Shown here: one piece after another, positions 6,950-15,379 of the stretch
Numbering within the stretch: position 1 is the first letter of the stretch
How the letters are laid out: each line of letters starts with the position of its first letter
DNA from: Pararoseomonas baculiformis
GTDB taxonomy: Bacteria; Pseudomonadota; Alphaproteobacteria; Acetobacterales; Acetobacteraceae
Direction of reading: 5' to 3'
Assembly (NCBI RefSeq): GCF_017813395.1
Contig: NZ_JAGIZB010000014.1
Location: 1-64,000 of the forward strand
Length of the DNA: 64,000 nucleotides
Translations under genes and position numbers: made by a program
Notes under the pieces: model-generated
What the model saw: only the letters and a program-made list of their open reading frames with translations
What the model was told of the DNA's origin: nothing
Database searches by the model: none

Positions 6950-7360
6950 TTGGACATTGCGGCGTTGCGCCACGAGATGCCGCCTGATGTCGATGCGCTG
7001 CCCGCGCTGCTCGACCGGCTGGAGGCCTTTGCCGAGGCCGCCGGGCTTTCTCCCCGTACGACCCAGCACCTGACCCTGGTGGCGGAGGAACTGGCGGCGA
7101 ATGTCGCCATGCACGCCGCGGGCGCGACGATGCTGCGCATCACGGTAAGCCGGGAACACGATTCGGTCCGGCTGGTGATCGAGGATGACGGTCCGGCCTT
7201 CGATCCGCTTTCCGTGGCAGGGCCGGACCTCGATTCAGGGGTCGAAACCCGTCAGATCGGCGGGTTGGGCGTGCATTTCGTCCGCACCATGACGCGTTCG
7301 GCCGCCTATGAACGGCGTGACGGGCTGAACCGCGTGACGGCCCTGCTGGACGCCGGGTGA
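6950..7360 (+). CDS. rsbW: RsbW-type anti-sigma serine kinase (HATPase)
   Basis: 136 aa from TTG 6950, chosen because GGGGAGG lies just upstream. A single GHKL ATPase domain: N-box EELAANVAMHA (N51), G1 box DDGPAFDP, G2 box IGGLGVHFVRTM. It has no dimer-box histidine, as in RsbW/SpoIIAB serine kinases, which bind a sigma factor or other client and phosphorylate an STAS antagonist. The STAS partner is the next gene, 62 bases on, and an RsbU-type phosphatase lies at 15977-17161. Its client is unknown; no sigma factor gene is adjacent. The gene opens a run of seven plus-strand genes ending in cheA. Confidence 0.85.
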   Translation: MDIAALRHEMPPDVDALPALLDRLEAFAEAAGLSPRTTQHLTLVAEELAANVAMHAAGATMLRITVSREHDSVRLVIEDDGPAFDPLSVAGPDLDSGVETRQIGGLGVHFVRTMTRSAAYERRDGLNRVTALLDAG

Positions 7361-7422
7361 ACCGGGGGGCAAACATCGCTCACCACAACCGGCCTTCCGT
7401 GCCGGACCTGACTGGAGATGCC

Positions 7423-7749
7423 ATGCAGATCGCCGAGCACAGGGAAGGCGCCGCCACAGTGGCCGCGCTGGAGGGCCGCCTGGATACCGCCACCGCCCCG
7501 GCCACCGAGGAAAAGCTCCTCTCCCTCATCCAAGGGGGGCCGCTGGTCGCCGACATGTCGGGGGTGCGCTACGTCTCCTCCGCCGGGCTGCGCGTCCTGC
7601 TGAAGGCGGCGAAGCAGGCCCGCACGAAGGGCGTTGGCTTTTCCGTCTGCGGGCTTCAGCCCGCCGTGCGGGAGGTCTTCGAGATTTCCGGTTTCGACAA
7701 GATCATTCCCCTGCACGCGACTCGCGCCGAGGCGCTGGCCGCGGGCTGA
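7423..7749 (+). CDS. rsbV: STAS-domain anti-sigma factor antagonist (RsbV-like)
   Basis: 108 aa single STAS domain. The key segment is GVRYVSSAGLRVLLKAAKQA, with S53 as the likely phosphorylated serine before AGL. An EGRLDT motif sits in the first strand-turn region. Such proteins, when dephosphorylated by a PP2C phosphatase, bind the RsbW-type kinase and free its client. The start at 7423 is preceded by GGAGA; the longer frame overlaps rsbW. It sits between rsbW and cheR, linking the partner-switch and chemosensory genes. Confidence 0.9.
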   Translation: MQIAEHREGAATVAALEGRLDTATAPATEEKLLSLIQGGPLVADMSGVRYVSSAGLRVLLKAAKQARTKGVGFSVCGLQPAVREVFEISGFDKIIPLHATRAEALAAG

Positions 7750-7778
7750 CCGGCCCGCGCCGGGAGAGGAGGTGCACC

Positions 7779-8570
7779 ATGCCCGCCACGGGCCGGGCCG
7801 CGCACCTCCTTGCCCTGCGTCAGCGGGCGGAGAACGGGCTTGCGGCCCTGGCCGGCCTGGCTCCGTCCGATGTGCTGCGCCGCCGGCTTGAGCGCGCGGC
7901 GCCGCTTCTCGAAGCCCTGGGCACCGCGCCGGATGGCGATTCGCCCGAGCTCGATTCATCGATCCCCAAATCCTCCCCCTGGGCCGCGCTGCTCGATTGC
8001 GTGACGGTCCAGGAAACGCGGCTGTTCCGCACCGCGCCGCAGTTGCTCTCGCTTTCCGCGCTGCTGCCGGATCTGCCCGGGCGGCCGCTTCGGCTCCTCT
8101 CCGCCGGCTGCGCGACCGGGGAGGAAGCCTGGAGCCTGTCCATACTGGCAGGGGCGTCAGGGATTGAGGCCGAGGTCCTCGGACTCGATCTCTGCCGCCC
8201 CGCCCTGAAGGCTGCGGAATCCGGCCGCTACCTTGCCGGGCCGCCCGATGCGCTGCGCGAGGTTCCGCCCGTCTTCCTGCCCTGTTTCACACAGGCCGGC
8301 GGCTGGGTGATGCCGCGCACCGGCCCCCGCCCCATCTTCCGGCACGCGAACCTGCTCCATCCGCCTGCCGATCTCGGCACCTTCGACGCCATCCTCTGCC
8401 GCAACGTGCTGATCTATCTCCTGCCGGAAGCACGGCAGGCAGTGCTGCGCCGTCTCGTCGCGATTCTCCGGCCCGGCGGCGCCCTGTTGCTCGGCGCCAC
8501 GGACAAGCCAGACCCGGGCCTGCCGCTGGCGCAGGTGCCGGGCGCCCACGTGATGTGGCGCCGCCTATGA
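7779..8570 (+). CDS. cheR: CheR-type chemoreceptor methyltransferase
   Basis: 263 aa with a GGAGGTG ribosome site. The N-terminal ~90 residues are a poor match to the usual CheR helical domain. The catalytic part has the SAM site LLSAGCATGEEAWSLSI, an acidic end of strand 2 (GLDLC) and the diagnostic CRNVLIYLLPEARQ. CheR methylates glutamates on MCP receptors for adaptation. It is followed after 10 bases by a CheW-like gene and forms a tight cluster with cheB and cheA, so it likely acts on the MCP encoded at 17158-18840. No C-terminal TPR extension is present. Confidence 0.88.
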   Translation: MPATGRAAHLLALRQRAENGLAALAGLAPSDVLRRRLERAAPLLEALGTAPDGDSPELDSSIPKSSPWAALLDCVTVQETRLFRTAPQLLSLSALLPDLPGRPLRLLSAGCATGEEAWSLSILAGASGIEAEVLGLDLCRPALKAAESGRYLAGPPDALREVPPVFLPCFTQAGGWVMPRTGPRPIFRHANLLHPPADLGTFDAILCRNVLIYLLPEARQAVLRRLVAILRPGGALLLGATDKPDPGLPLAQVPGAHVMWRRL

Positions 8571-8580
8571 GCCATTTCGC

Positions 8581-9720
8581 ATGAGCCCGGCCGGCATCCT
8601 GGCAGGCGGCACGGCGTACCGTTTGCCGGAAGGCGCGTCCGCCACCGGCCTTCCGGTGCTGCGGCCCCTTCCGCGCGGGCACGGCACCCTCAGCGTGGGG
8701 CTGCTCGGGGGCGCTGCGCTCCCGGCCTGGATCCTGCCCGGCACGCGCCAGCCCGCCTCGGCATGGGTCCTTCTCCCCGGGCAAGAGGGGGCCTCGCTGC
8801 TCGGTGGCGATCTTCTGCTGAACGAGCTCCCGCCTGAAGCGCTCCCTGTGCCGCAGCCCGCCTTTCCCCCGTCCCAGCTGCGGCTGGCCCGGCGCGTGGA
8901 GCCGGCCGAACAGGAGGAGACGCCCGCGGCGCCACCGGCCCCGGGGGGCTTCCGCCTCATCCTGAGCGATGGGGTTCTGGACCTGCCCTTCGGTGCGCTG
9001 GACCGCCTGCTTCCCATGCCCGCGCTGCATCCCATGCCCGATGCCCCGCCCGGCATGCGCGGCATGGCCTGGACGGCTGTCGGAGCCGTGCTGGTCCTGG
9101 GAACAGATGCGCCGGAGGAGGAGGGCGAGGCTGCAACGCCGCTGCTGGCGGTGATCCTCTCCTCGGGGCGCCGGATCGGCCTGGGCTGCCGCTCCGTGGT
9201 GCCGCTCGCCCAGGCGCCGGGCTCCCTGCCGGAGGCGCTTCTTTCCCCCGCCCTGCTCGCCGCCGCGCCGCTGGTGGTGCCTCCGGCCGAGGCCTTGCCG
9301 GTGCGCAGGCGCTCCCTCCTGGTCGCCCGTGCCGCCGGGGCCGCCTTCGCCCTGTTCCTGGAGGATGTCGCCGCGATCATCCCGCCCATGACAGCGGGAA
9401 ACCGCCGCGACGGGGCGGTCGCCGGGATCGCCGCGCATCGGGGGGATGTGCTGCCCGTGCTGGATGCGGGGCAGCGGCTGGGCCGCGCGCCAGTGCTCGC
9501 GGATGGCCGCCCCGTTCCGATGATCCGGCTGCCCGGCGCCCACCCGGCCGCGCTGGCTGTTTCCGCCGTGATCGGGCTGCAACCGGTGCCCGAGGCCGAT
9601 ATCGCGCCGCTGGCCGGCACGGGGCTGGTGGCCGCGATGGCACGGGTGGACGGGCCGCTGATCCCCATCCTGCGTGCCCGCGCGCTGCTCGCGCCGCTTC
9701 AGGGGGGGCACGGGGTGTGA
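8581..9720 (+). CDS. CheW-like coupling protein with three degenerate CheW units
   Basis: 379 aa. Three CheW-like units can be made out. A weak one lies at about 1-100. A second at about 122-215 has LDLPFGALDRLLPMPALHP and an APPGMRGMAW turn. A third at about 240-375 has FALFLEDVAAIIPPM, IAAHRGDVLPVLDAGQRLG and a final IPILRARALLAPL. These match the strand pattern of CheW, which couples receptors to CheA. An ordinary CheW has one unit of ~150 aa, so a triple or two-and-a-half unit form is unusual. Stop and cheB start overlap by 4 bases (GTGA). It is the only stand-alone CheW-like protein in the cluster. Confidence 0.75.
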   Translation: MSPAGILAGGTAYRLPEGASATGLPVLRPLPRGHGTLSVGLLGGAALPAWILPGTRQPASAWVLLPGQEGASLLGGDLLLNELPPEALPVPQPAFPPSQLRLARRVEPAEQEETPAAPPAPGGFRLILSDGVLDLPFGALDRLLPMPALHPMPDAPPGMRGMAWTAVGAVLVLGTDAPEEEGEAATPLLAVILSSGRRIGLGCRSVVPLAQAPGSLPEALLSPALLAAAPLVVPPAEALPVRRRSLLVARAAGAAFALFLEDVAAIIPPMTAGNRRDGAVAGIAAHRGDVLPVLDAGQRLGRAPVLADGRPVPMIRLPGAHPAALAVSAVIGLQPVPEADIAPLAGTGLVAAMARVDGPLIPILRARALLAPLQGGHGV

Positions 9721-10787
9721 TCCGTGCCCTGGTGGTGGATGATTCGGCCTTCATGCGCATGGCCCTGCGCCGGATCATCGAGGCCGATGGCGACCTGCGC
9801 GTGGTGGGAGAGGCGAGCGAGGGCGGGGCGGCGGTCGAACTGGCGGCCAGGCTGCATCCGGACATCGTGACCATGGACATCGAGATGCCGGGTCTGGACG
9901 GAATTGCCGCCACCCGCAGCCTTGCAGCCCTTCCGGACCCCCCGGCCGTGGTGATGGTCAGCCACCACACGCGCAATGGGTCCGAGGCGGCCCTGGAGGC
10001 CCTGGCGGCTGGCGCCGCGGATGTGCTGTGGAAGGGCTCCGCGATCGGGGCGCTGGACCTTGCGCAGATCGACCGGGAACTGCGCGGCCGCCTTCGCCAC
10101 TGGGCCCGGCAGAGGGCACGCCCTTCCTCGCTTGCTTCGCATCCTGTAGCGCCCGCCCCGCCGCCCCGCCCGATGCCGCCGGCCCGCACTGGATGCGACG
10201 TGGTGGTCCTCGCCGCCTCGACCGGCGGGCCGGATGCGCTGGCCGCGCTTTTCTCCGCCTCGGGGCCGCTGCTCGTGCCCTGCGTGGTGGCGCAGCACAT
10301 GCCCGCTGATCTCGGCCCCGATTTCGTGCGCCATCTCAACCGCCGCGGTGGGGTGGGGGCGGTGCTGGGCGAGCATGGCATGGCCTTGCGCCCCGGCCAT
10401 GTCGCCGTCATCCCGGGCGGCACGGATGGTCATCTCGCGCGCGGGGCCGAAGGGCTGGCACTGCGCCTGGGGCGGGGCGATGGGCTGGTGCATCCCTCGG
10501 CGGACATGCTCTTCCGCTCGGCCGCCCTTGTGGCGCAGCGTGCGATCGGCGTGGTCCTCACGGGCATGGGACGCGACGGGGCGGCCGGGGCCGCCGCGAT
10601 GCGAGAGAGAGGCATGGCTGTGCTGGCGCAATCGCCGGAAAGCTGCGTGGTGGCGGGCATGTCCGGCGCCGTGATCGAGGCCGGGCTGGCCGGCGAGGTG
10701 GCAGCCCCTGATATCCTCGGGGCAAGGCTGCGCGCCCTGGCCACACCGCGCGCCACCCTGCCGGGCCGCGGCTGGGGCATGGCATGA
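9717..10787 (+). CDS. cheB: CheB protein-glutamate methylesterase
   Basis: 356 aa from GTG 9717. Receiver domain at 1-125 with D8/D9 and phospho-acceptor D54 in VTMDIEMPGLDG; the usual final lysine region reads ADVLWKGS. After a Pro-rich linker, the methylesterase domain spans about 158-345 with catalytic S168 (LAASTGGPDAL), H194 (VVAQHMP) and D287 (LTGMGRDGAAGA), all conserved. It removes receptor methyl groups after phosphorylation by CheA. Overlaps both neighbours by 4 bases, so it is translationally coupled in the operon. Confidence 0.95.
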   Translation: MIRALVVDDSAFMRMALRRIIEADGDLRVVGEASEGGAAVELAARLHPDIVTMDIEMPGLDGIAATRSLAALPDPPAVVMVSHHTRNGSEAALEALAAGAADVLWKGSAIGALDLAQIDRELRGRLRHWARQRARPSSLASHPVAPAPPPRPMPPARTGCDVVVLAASTGGPDALAALFSASGPLLVPCVVAQHMPADLGPDFVRHLNRRGGVGAVLGEHGMALRPGHVAVIPGGTDGHLARGAEGLALRLGRGDGLVHPSADMLFRSAALVAQRAIGVVLTGMGRDGAAGAAAMRERGMAVLAQSPESCVVAGMSGAVIEAGLAGEVAAPDILGARLRALATPRATLPGRGWGMA

Positions 10788-11512
10788 GCGGGCGCGCGCT
10801 GGATGCGGAGCTGCTGTCCTTCTTCCTTCCGGAATGGGAGGCCGAGGCGGCGCGACTGGCGGCGGGCGGGGACGAGGCGGCGCAGCGCCGAAGCCTGGAT
10901 GCGCTGCGGGGCCTCGCCTCGGGCGCGGAGATCGAATCGCTGCGCGGGGCGCTGCGCGCGCTGGACCCGCTGCCCGATCCCTTTGACGCTGCCGCCACGG
11001 CCGCCGCCCTGTCCGCCCATGCGCGGGCCGTGGTCGCGGCGGGGCGGGACCTTCCCTTCACGGAGCCCTCAGCGCCGGCCGACGGCCGCGACGCCGTGCG
11101 GACCCTGGTGGTGGATGACAGCGCGATGATGCGCCGCCTGGTCCGCGAGAGCCTGGCCGCCGACCCGGCTTTCGCCGTGGTCGCCGAGGCGGCGGATGGG
11201 CGGGAGGCGCTGGAGCGGATCGCCGGGCAGAGCCCGGAGCTGATCCTGCTGGATATCGAGATGCCCGTGCTGGATGGGCTGGGCGTGCTGCGGGAATGGG
11301 CGCTGAGCGGAACCGGCGCCGTGGTGGTGGTGTCCTCCGCCGCCGTGCCGGGCGGGGAGGTGGCGACGGAGGCGAGGCGGCTCGGTGCCAGCGCCGTGGT
11401 GGGCAAGCCCTCCGGCGCCTTCTCCCCCGATCTCGGCGAGCGCCAGGGCGAGGCGATCCGCCGCGCGGCCCGCCGTGCCGTGGGCCTGCCGCCGCATGGA
11501 GGCGCCGCATGA
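10784..11512 (+). CDS. Receiver-domain protein with a helical N-terminal extension
   Basis: 242 aa. Residues 1-100 are helical and Ala-rich, without a motif I recognise. Residues 105-230 are a receiver domain with D111/D112 and D157 in LILLDIEMPVLDG, and K (VGKPSG) near the end. The DDSAMMRRLV start resembles the CheB/CheY group. A basic tail of ~25 residues follows. It lies between cheB and cheA with 4-base overlaps on both sides, so it is a likely direct phosphorylation target of this CheA, in the place where a CheY is normally found. It is not a single-domain CheY, which hints at a non-motor output or a phosphate sink. Confidence 0.85.
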   Translation: MSGRALDAELLSFFLPEWEAEAARLAAGGDEAAQRRSLDALRGLASGAEIESLRGALRALDPLPDPFDAAATAAALSAHARAVVAAGRDLPFTEPSAPADGRDAVRTLVVDDSAMMRRLVRESLAADPAFAVVAEAADGREALERIAGQSPELILLDIEMPVLDGLGVLREWALSGTGAVVVVSSAAVPGGEVATEARRLGASAVVGKPSGAFSPDLGERQGEAIRRAARRAVGLPPHGGAA

Positions 11513-14049
11513 TCGAGGATGATGCCCTCTGGGAGGGCTTCGCCGCCGAAAGCGAGGAGCATCTCGACACGATCGAGCGCCTGCTCTCCGGCGCAGGGGA
11601 AGAGAGCCTGGTGGAAGGGGAGGGGGTGAACACCCTTTTCCGCGCCTTCCACAGCCTCAAGGGCATGGCTTCCGTGCTCGGCGCGGCCGGCATGCGGGAT
11701 CTGGCCCATGGCTGCGAGGACCTTCTGGGGCTTGCCCGTGCCGGGAAGCTGGCGGTCGGGGGCGGCGTGGCGGACGGGCTCATGGCGGCCGTCGATTCGC
11801 TGCGCGCCCTGCGGGCGCAGGTGATCGAAACGCATCGGGACGCCCCGGCCGACCCTGCCCTGCTGCGCCGGATCGCCGCCCTGTCCGAGGCGGGGATCCC
11901 GCAACCGCAAGCGGGAGGGACAACCGCCCCGGACGCGGCGGATCCGCTGCTGGGAGCCTTCGCCTCGCGCTGCGCTGCCGCCGCCGCGGCCCTGGCCGGG
12001 CTTTCCGCTGGACGGGATGAGGCCGCGCTGGCCGAGGCGTCGGATCTGGCCGGCGCTGCCCGGCTGATGCGCCTGCCCGGGCTGGCTGCCGGGTTCGAGG
12101 CGCTGGCCGGCGCCGCCGGCACCCCCGCCGCGCTGCCCGCCCTTGGCCGCCTGCGCCGGCTGCTCGCGCTGCTCGGAGCGCGGGCGGGGGAAGCGGCAGG
12201 CGCCGATGCCATTCCGGGTGCCGCGAGCGGTACCGTGGACCGGTCCTTCCTTGCCGATGCGGCCCAGGGCCTGGCCGATCCCCCGGGCGGCCATGCGGCG
12301 CTGGCGGCCACGGCGCGCGAGGGGGCCGCCGCCGCCTGCGCGCTGGGCCAGGAGGCGCTGGAGCGCGCCCTGCTCGCCCTGGAGGATCTCGCCGATCGTG
12401 CCGCCGACCCGGATGCGGCTGCCCTGCTTGGCGCCCGCGGCCCGGCCCTGGCCGAGGCGATCCGCCATGCCGGGGGAGGAGGCGCCGCCCCGATGGCGGG
12501 GTCTGCCAGCGATTCGCGCATCCCGCCCAGTTTCCTGCCGCTGCTGAGTGAAACTGCCCGGCAGCGCGCCGCCGCCGCGCTCGAATCCGGGGCACGGCTC
12601 TATGTCGCGCGTCTCGCAATGGGGCAGGGCGAGGCGCTGGAGGCCGGCATCGCCGATGCGCTGCGGCCCGAGGCGGAGATCCTGGGAAGCCGGACCCTTC
12701 CCGGCGCCAGCCCGCCACTCCTTGAACTGCTGATCGCCAGCACGGCGGAGCTGGACGCCCTTTCCCGCGCGGCCACGGCCGCGGATCCCTCGCGCCGCGT
12801 GCTGCTCTCCCTCTCCGCCGCGGAGGATGAGGCCTCCCACGCCCCGGCCACGCTCGGCAGCGCCACCATGCGGGTGCGGCAAGAGGTAATCGACGGGATC
12901 ATCACCCTTGAGGCGGAAGTCCGTGCCGCCTCCCTGGCCCTGGCGGAGGCCCTGCGGGAAAGCACGCCACGCTCGGCCATCGCGCGGATCGCCGTGCTAG
13001 CCGGAAAGCTGGACGGACCGGTGGGCCGGGAGCTGACGGAACTGTCCGACCGGCTCCGCGGCTTCGAGGACGCGCTGGAGGAGGCGGAGAGCCGCCTCTC
13101 CTTCTCCCTGCGCCGGCTGGACGAGGCGGTGATGGAACTGCGCGTGGTTCCGGTGGGCACCCTCTTCGCCCGGCTTCCCCGGGTTGCCCGCGCCGTGGCG
13201 GAGCCCGCCGGGAAGGAGGTGGAGGTGGTGCTGGAGGGGCAGGAGGTCGCCATCGACCGCTCTCTGGTCGAACTCCTGGCCGATCCGCTCCTGCATCTCA
13301 TCCGGAACGCGGTGGACCACGGGATCGAGCCCCCCGCGGAGCGGCGCGCGGCAGGCAAGCCGCCCCGTGCCCTGCTGCGCGTTTCCGCCGCCCGGCGCGC
13401 CGGGAGCATCCGGGTGCGCGTTTCGGATGACGGGCGCGGCATCCACCATGACCGGGTCCTGGCCCGCGCCGTGGAGCGCGGTCTGGTCACGCCGGGGCAG
13501 GCGCCGGGGCTCTCCCCCGCCCAGATCGAGGCACTGCTCTTCCGCCCCGGCTTCTCCACCGCCAGCACCGTCACCGAAACCTCCGGCCGCGGCGTGGGGC
13601 TGGATGTGGTGCAGGATGCCGCGCGGCGCGCCGGCGGCACGCTGGAGGTGGCAAGCACACCCGGCCGCGGCACGAGCTTCACCCTCCGCCTGCCGCTCAC
13701 CGCCGCTACCCAGGCCGTGCTGCTGGTGGAGGTGGCGGGGCACCCCTATGCGCTTCCAACGGCGCGGATTGAGGCGGTGCTGGAGGGGGAAGGGGATGGG
13801 CGGCCTGTGCTGGCCCTCGCGCCCCTTCTGGGCCTGCCCCGCAGGCCGACCGGCGCCGTGGTGGTTGCACGGTCCGCCGCAGGCCCTGTCGCGCTCGGGG
13901 TGGACCGGGTGCAGCGCCGCGCGGATATCCTGCTTCGGCCGCTTCACCCCGCCCTGGCCCGCATGCCCGGCGTCGGCGGCGTGGGCGTGCTGGGCAATGG
14001 GGAACCGGTGCTGCTGCTGGAGCCGGACGGGCTGGCCGGGGAGGGCTGA
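11509..14049 (+). CDS. cheA: CheA chemotaxis histidine kinase
   Basis: 846 aa. P1 HPt domain at 1-110 with phospho-acceptor H48 in LFRAFHSLKGMASVLG. Residues ~145-230 look like a second, degenerate HPt without the histidine (EASDLAGAARLMRLPGL). A long Ala-rich linker leads to the P3 dimer region (~460-550). The P4 ATPase then has LIRNAVDHGIEPPAER, DDGRGI and GRGVGLDVVQDAARRAGG. A CheW-like P5 domain closes the protein. No clear CheY/CheB-binding P2 is seen. The start overlaps the receiver gene by 4 bases (ATGA). It should phosphorylate CheB and the receiver proteins of this cluster. Confidence 0.93.
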   Translation: MIEDDALWEGFAAESEEHLDTIERLLSGAGEESLVEGEGVNTLFRAFHSLKGMASVLGAAGMRDLAHGCEDLLGLARAGKLAVGGGVADGLMAAVDSLRALRAQVIETHRDAPADPALLRRIAALSEAGIPQPQAGGTTAPDAADPLLGAFASRCAAAAAALAGLSAGRDEAALAEASDLAGAARLMRLPGLAAGFEALAGAAGTPAALPALGRLRRLLALLGARAGEAAGADAIPGAASGTVDRSFLADAAQGLADPPGGHAALAATAREGAAAACALGQEALERALLALEDLADRAADPDAAALLGARGPALAEAIRHAGGGGAAPMAGSASDSRIPPSFLPLLSETARQRAAAALESGARLYVARLAMGQGEALEAGIADALRPEAEILGSRTLPGASPPLLELLIASTAELDALSRAATAADPSRRVLLSLSAAEDEASHAPATLGSATMRVRQEVIDGIITLEAEVRAASLALAEALRESTPRSAIARIAVLAGKLDGPVGRELTELSDRLRGFEDALEEAESRLSFSLRRLDEAVMELRVVPVGTLFARLPRVARAVAEPAGKEVEVVLEGQEVAIDRSLVELLADPLLHLIRNAVDHGIEPPAERRAAGKPPRALLRVSAARRAGSIRVRVSDDGRGIHHDRVLARAVERGLVTPGQAPGLSPAQIEALLFRPGFSTASTVTETSGRGVGLDVVQDAARRAGGTLEVASTPGRGTSFTLRLPLTAATQAVLLVEVAGHPYALPTARIEAVLEGEGDGRPVLALAPLLGLPRRPTGAVVVARSAAGPVALGVDRVQRRADILLRPLHPALARMPGVGGVGVLGNGEPVLLLEPDGLAGEG

Positions 14050-14073
14050 CCCCGGCCCCGCGGGGCGCCGCCC

Positions 14074-15243
14074 CTAGTGTTCGTTCTCCGCCGGGCCCGG
14101 CAGGGGAAGCGAGGCGAGGAGCGCTTCGAGTTCCCGCAGGTTCACCGTCCCGGTCTTCTCCAGCACCGCCCGGACCTGGGCGCGGATGGTGGGAAGGCTC
14201 ACCCGCCGGCGTTCCGCTAGCTGTTCCGCCCTGATGCCGCCTGCAAGGCCCGAGGCCACCTCGGCTTCCGCCGCCGTGAGGCCGAACAGCGTTTGCAGGA
14301 GCGGCGCGGGCGGGCCCGGCCGGTCCAGCGGACGGAGCAGCAGGAGCGCCAGGCCCTGCACGGGTCCTGAGTCCGCCGGGCGTCCCGCCGGATGCAGCGC
14401 CCCCGGCAGGGGTGAGACAAGGATGGCGATCGCATGGCGCCGCCGCTCCGCCACGGCTGCCAGCCGCATGGCGCCCCCCGCCTGCCTGAGCCGCGCGACG
14501 GATTGCACGAGCGCCGTCAGCCGGGCTGTCTCCTCCGTCCCGGGAAGGCGCAGATGGAGCGGCGCGCCAGGGCGGGATCCGTCGCGCGCGAGGCTGAGGC
14601 CGCTCGCCGGGCCGCTGAGCCGGAGCGCGGCGGTATTGGCATGGTGGATCGCAAGGGTGGCATCGACGACCATGGCCGCCTCGGGCACCGCGTCCAGCAT
14701 CCGCAGCGGCAGGCCGGAGGCCGCGGCGCCAAGACGGGCTCGCAGTTCGAGAGCGCGCTGCACATGGGGCAGCGCGGCCCGGAGGGGCTGCAGGTCCTCC
14801 GCCGCGAAGGGTTTCGCGCCGCCTGGCCGGTGCAGGCCGATGTTGAAATAGCCCTGGCCTATCCGCCCGATACCAACCACGATCCATTCGAGCCCGATCC
14901 GGCGGCCGAAATCATTGTAGTACTCGGTTGCCCGGTACTCCTCCTGTCGAAGCTCATGGTCGCTGCGGATGATCTGCGGCCCGATGCCTGCCGCGAGGCC
15001 GGGCCGGAGATGCTCCACCCAGGGATCGATCCTGTGGAAATGATCCAGATAGGCCTGCACGGTCGCGCCATCGAAGGGCGTGGCATGCAGTGCCTCCATC
15101 CTGCCGAGCGGAGCCGGGGCGTTGATCAGGGATGAGCTGACGGCCCCCGTGGCGCGCTGCAATGCAAGCATGGCATCGGACCAGGAAAGCTCCTCAGCCG
15201 CGGCCGCGTAGATCCCGGTGATCAGGGAGTCCGTGTCGTCCAT
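14074..15243 (-). CDS. LuxR-type transcriptional regulator
   Basis: 389 aa from ATG 15243, preceded by AGAGG. The C-terminal ~65 residues are a GerE/LuxR helix-turn-helix: LTAAEAEVASGLAGG, QLAERRRVSLPTIRAQVRAV. The N-terminal ~180 residues (DAMLALQRATGAVSSSL, an HFHRIDPWVEHL stretch) are like autoinducer-type or GAF-like sensor domains of orphan LuxR regulators. A PAS-like middle (DATLAIHHANTAALRL) follows. No receiver domain is present, so it is not a two-component regulator. It converges on cheA with a 24-base gap and diverges from the unknown gene at 15380. A role in the cluster's output is plausible but unproven. Confidence 0.85.
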   Translation of the reverse strand: MDDTDSLITGIYAAAAEELSWSDAMLALQRATGAVSSSLINAPAPLGRMEALHATPFDGATVQAYLDHFHRIDPWVEHLRPGLAAGIGPQIIRSDHELRQEEYRATEYYNDFGRRIGLEWIVVGIGRIGQGYFNIGLHRPGGAKPFAAEDLQPLRAALPHVQRALELRARLGAAASGLPLRMLDAVPEAAMVVDATLAIHHANTAALRLSGPASGLSLARDGSRPGAPLHLRLPGTEETARLTALVQSVARLRQAGGAMRLAAVAERRRHAIAILVSPLPGALHPAGRPADSGPVQGLALLLLRPLDRPGPPAPLLQTLFGLTAAEAEVASGLAGGIRAEQLAERRRVSLPTIRAQVRAVLEKTGTVNLRELEALLASLPLPGPAENEH

Positions 15244-15379
15244 CCATCCTCTGCGTCGGGCCAACCGGGCGGGCTCTGCGGGCTGGGCTGCTGCTCTGTC
15301 ACGGGCGAGCATGATACCGGATGCATTTCCGGCACGCATGATCCGCAATATTGATGATGCTCAGGTCGCGAGACTGTGA
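15244..15379. promoter_or_regulatory. Divergent intergenic region luxR-type / unknown gene
   Basis: 136 bases, AT-richer than its surroundings in 15335-15395. It holds a direct repeat of GCATGAT (15309-15315 and 15337-15343) flanking CCGG-ATGCATTT-CCGG. This could be an operator for the LuxR-type regulator, but no recognised box or clear -10/-35 pair was found. Confidence 0.3.

Noticed and set aside
14050-14073. CCCCGCGGGG palindrome between cheA and the LuxR-type gene as a terminator
   Set aside because: It has no usable loop and no T run.
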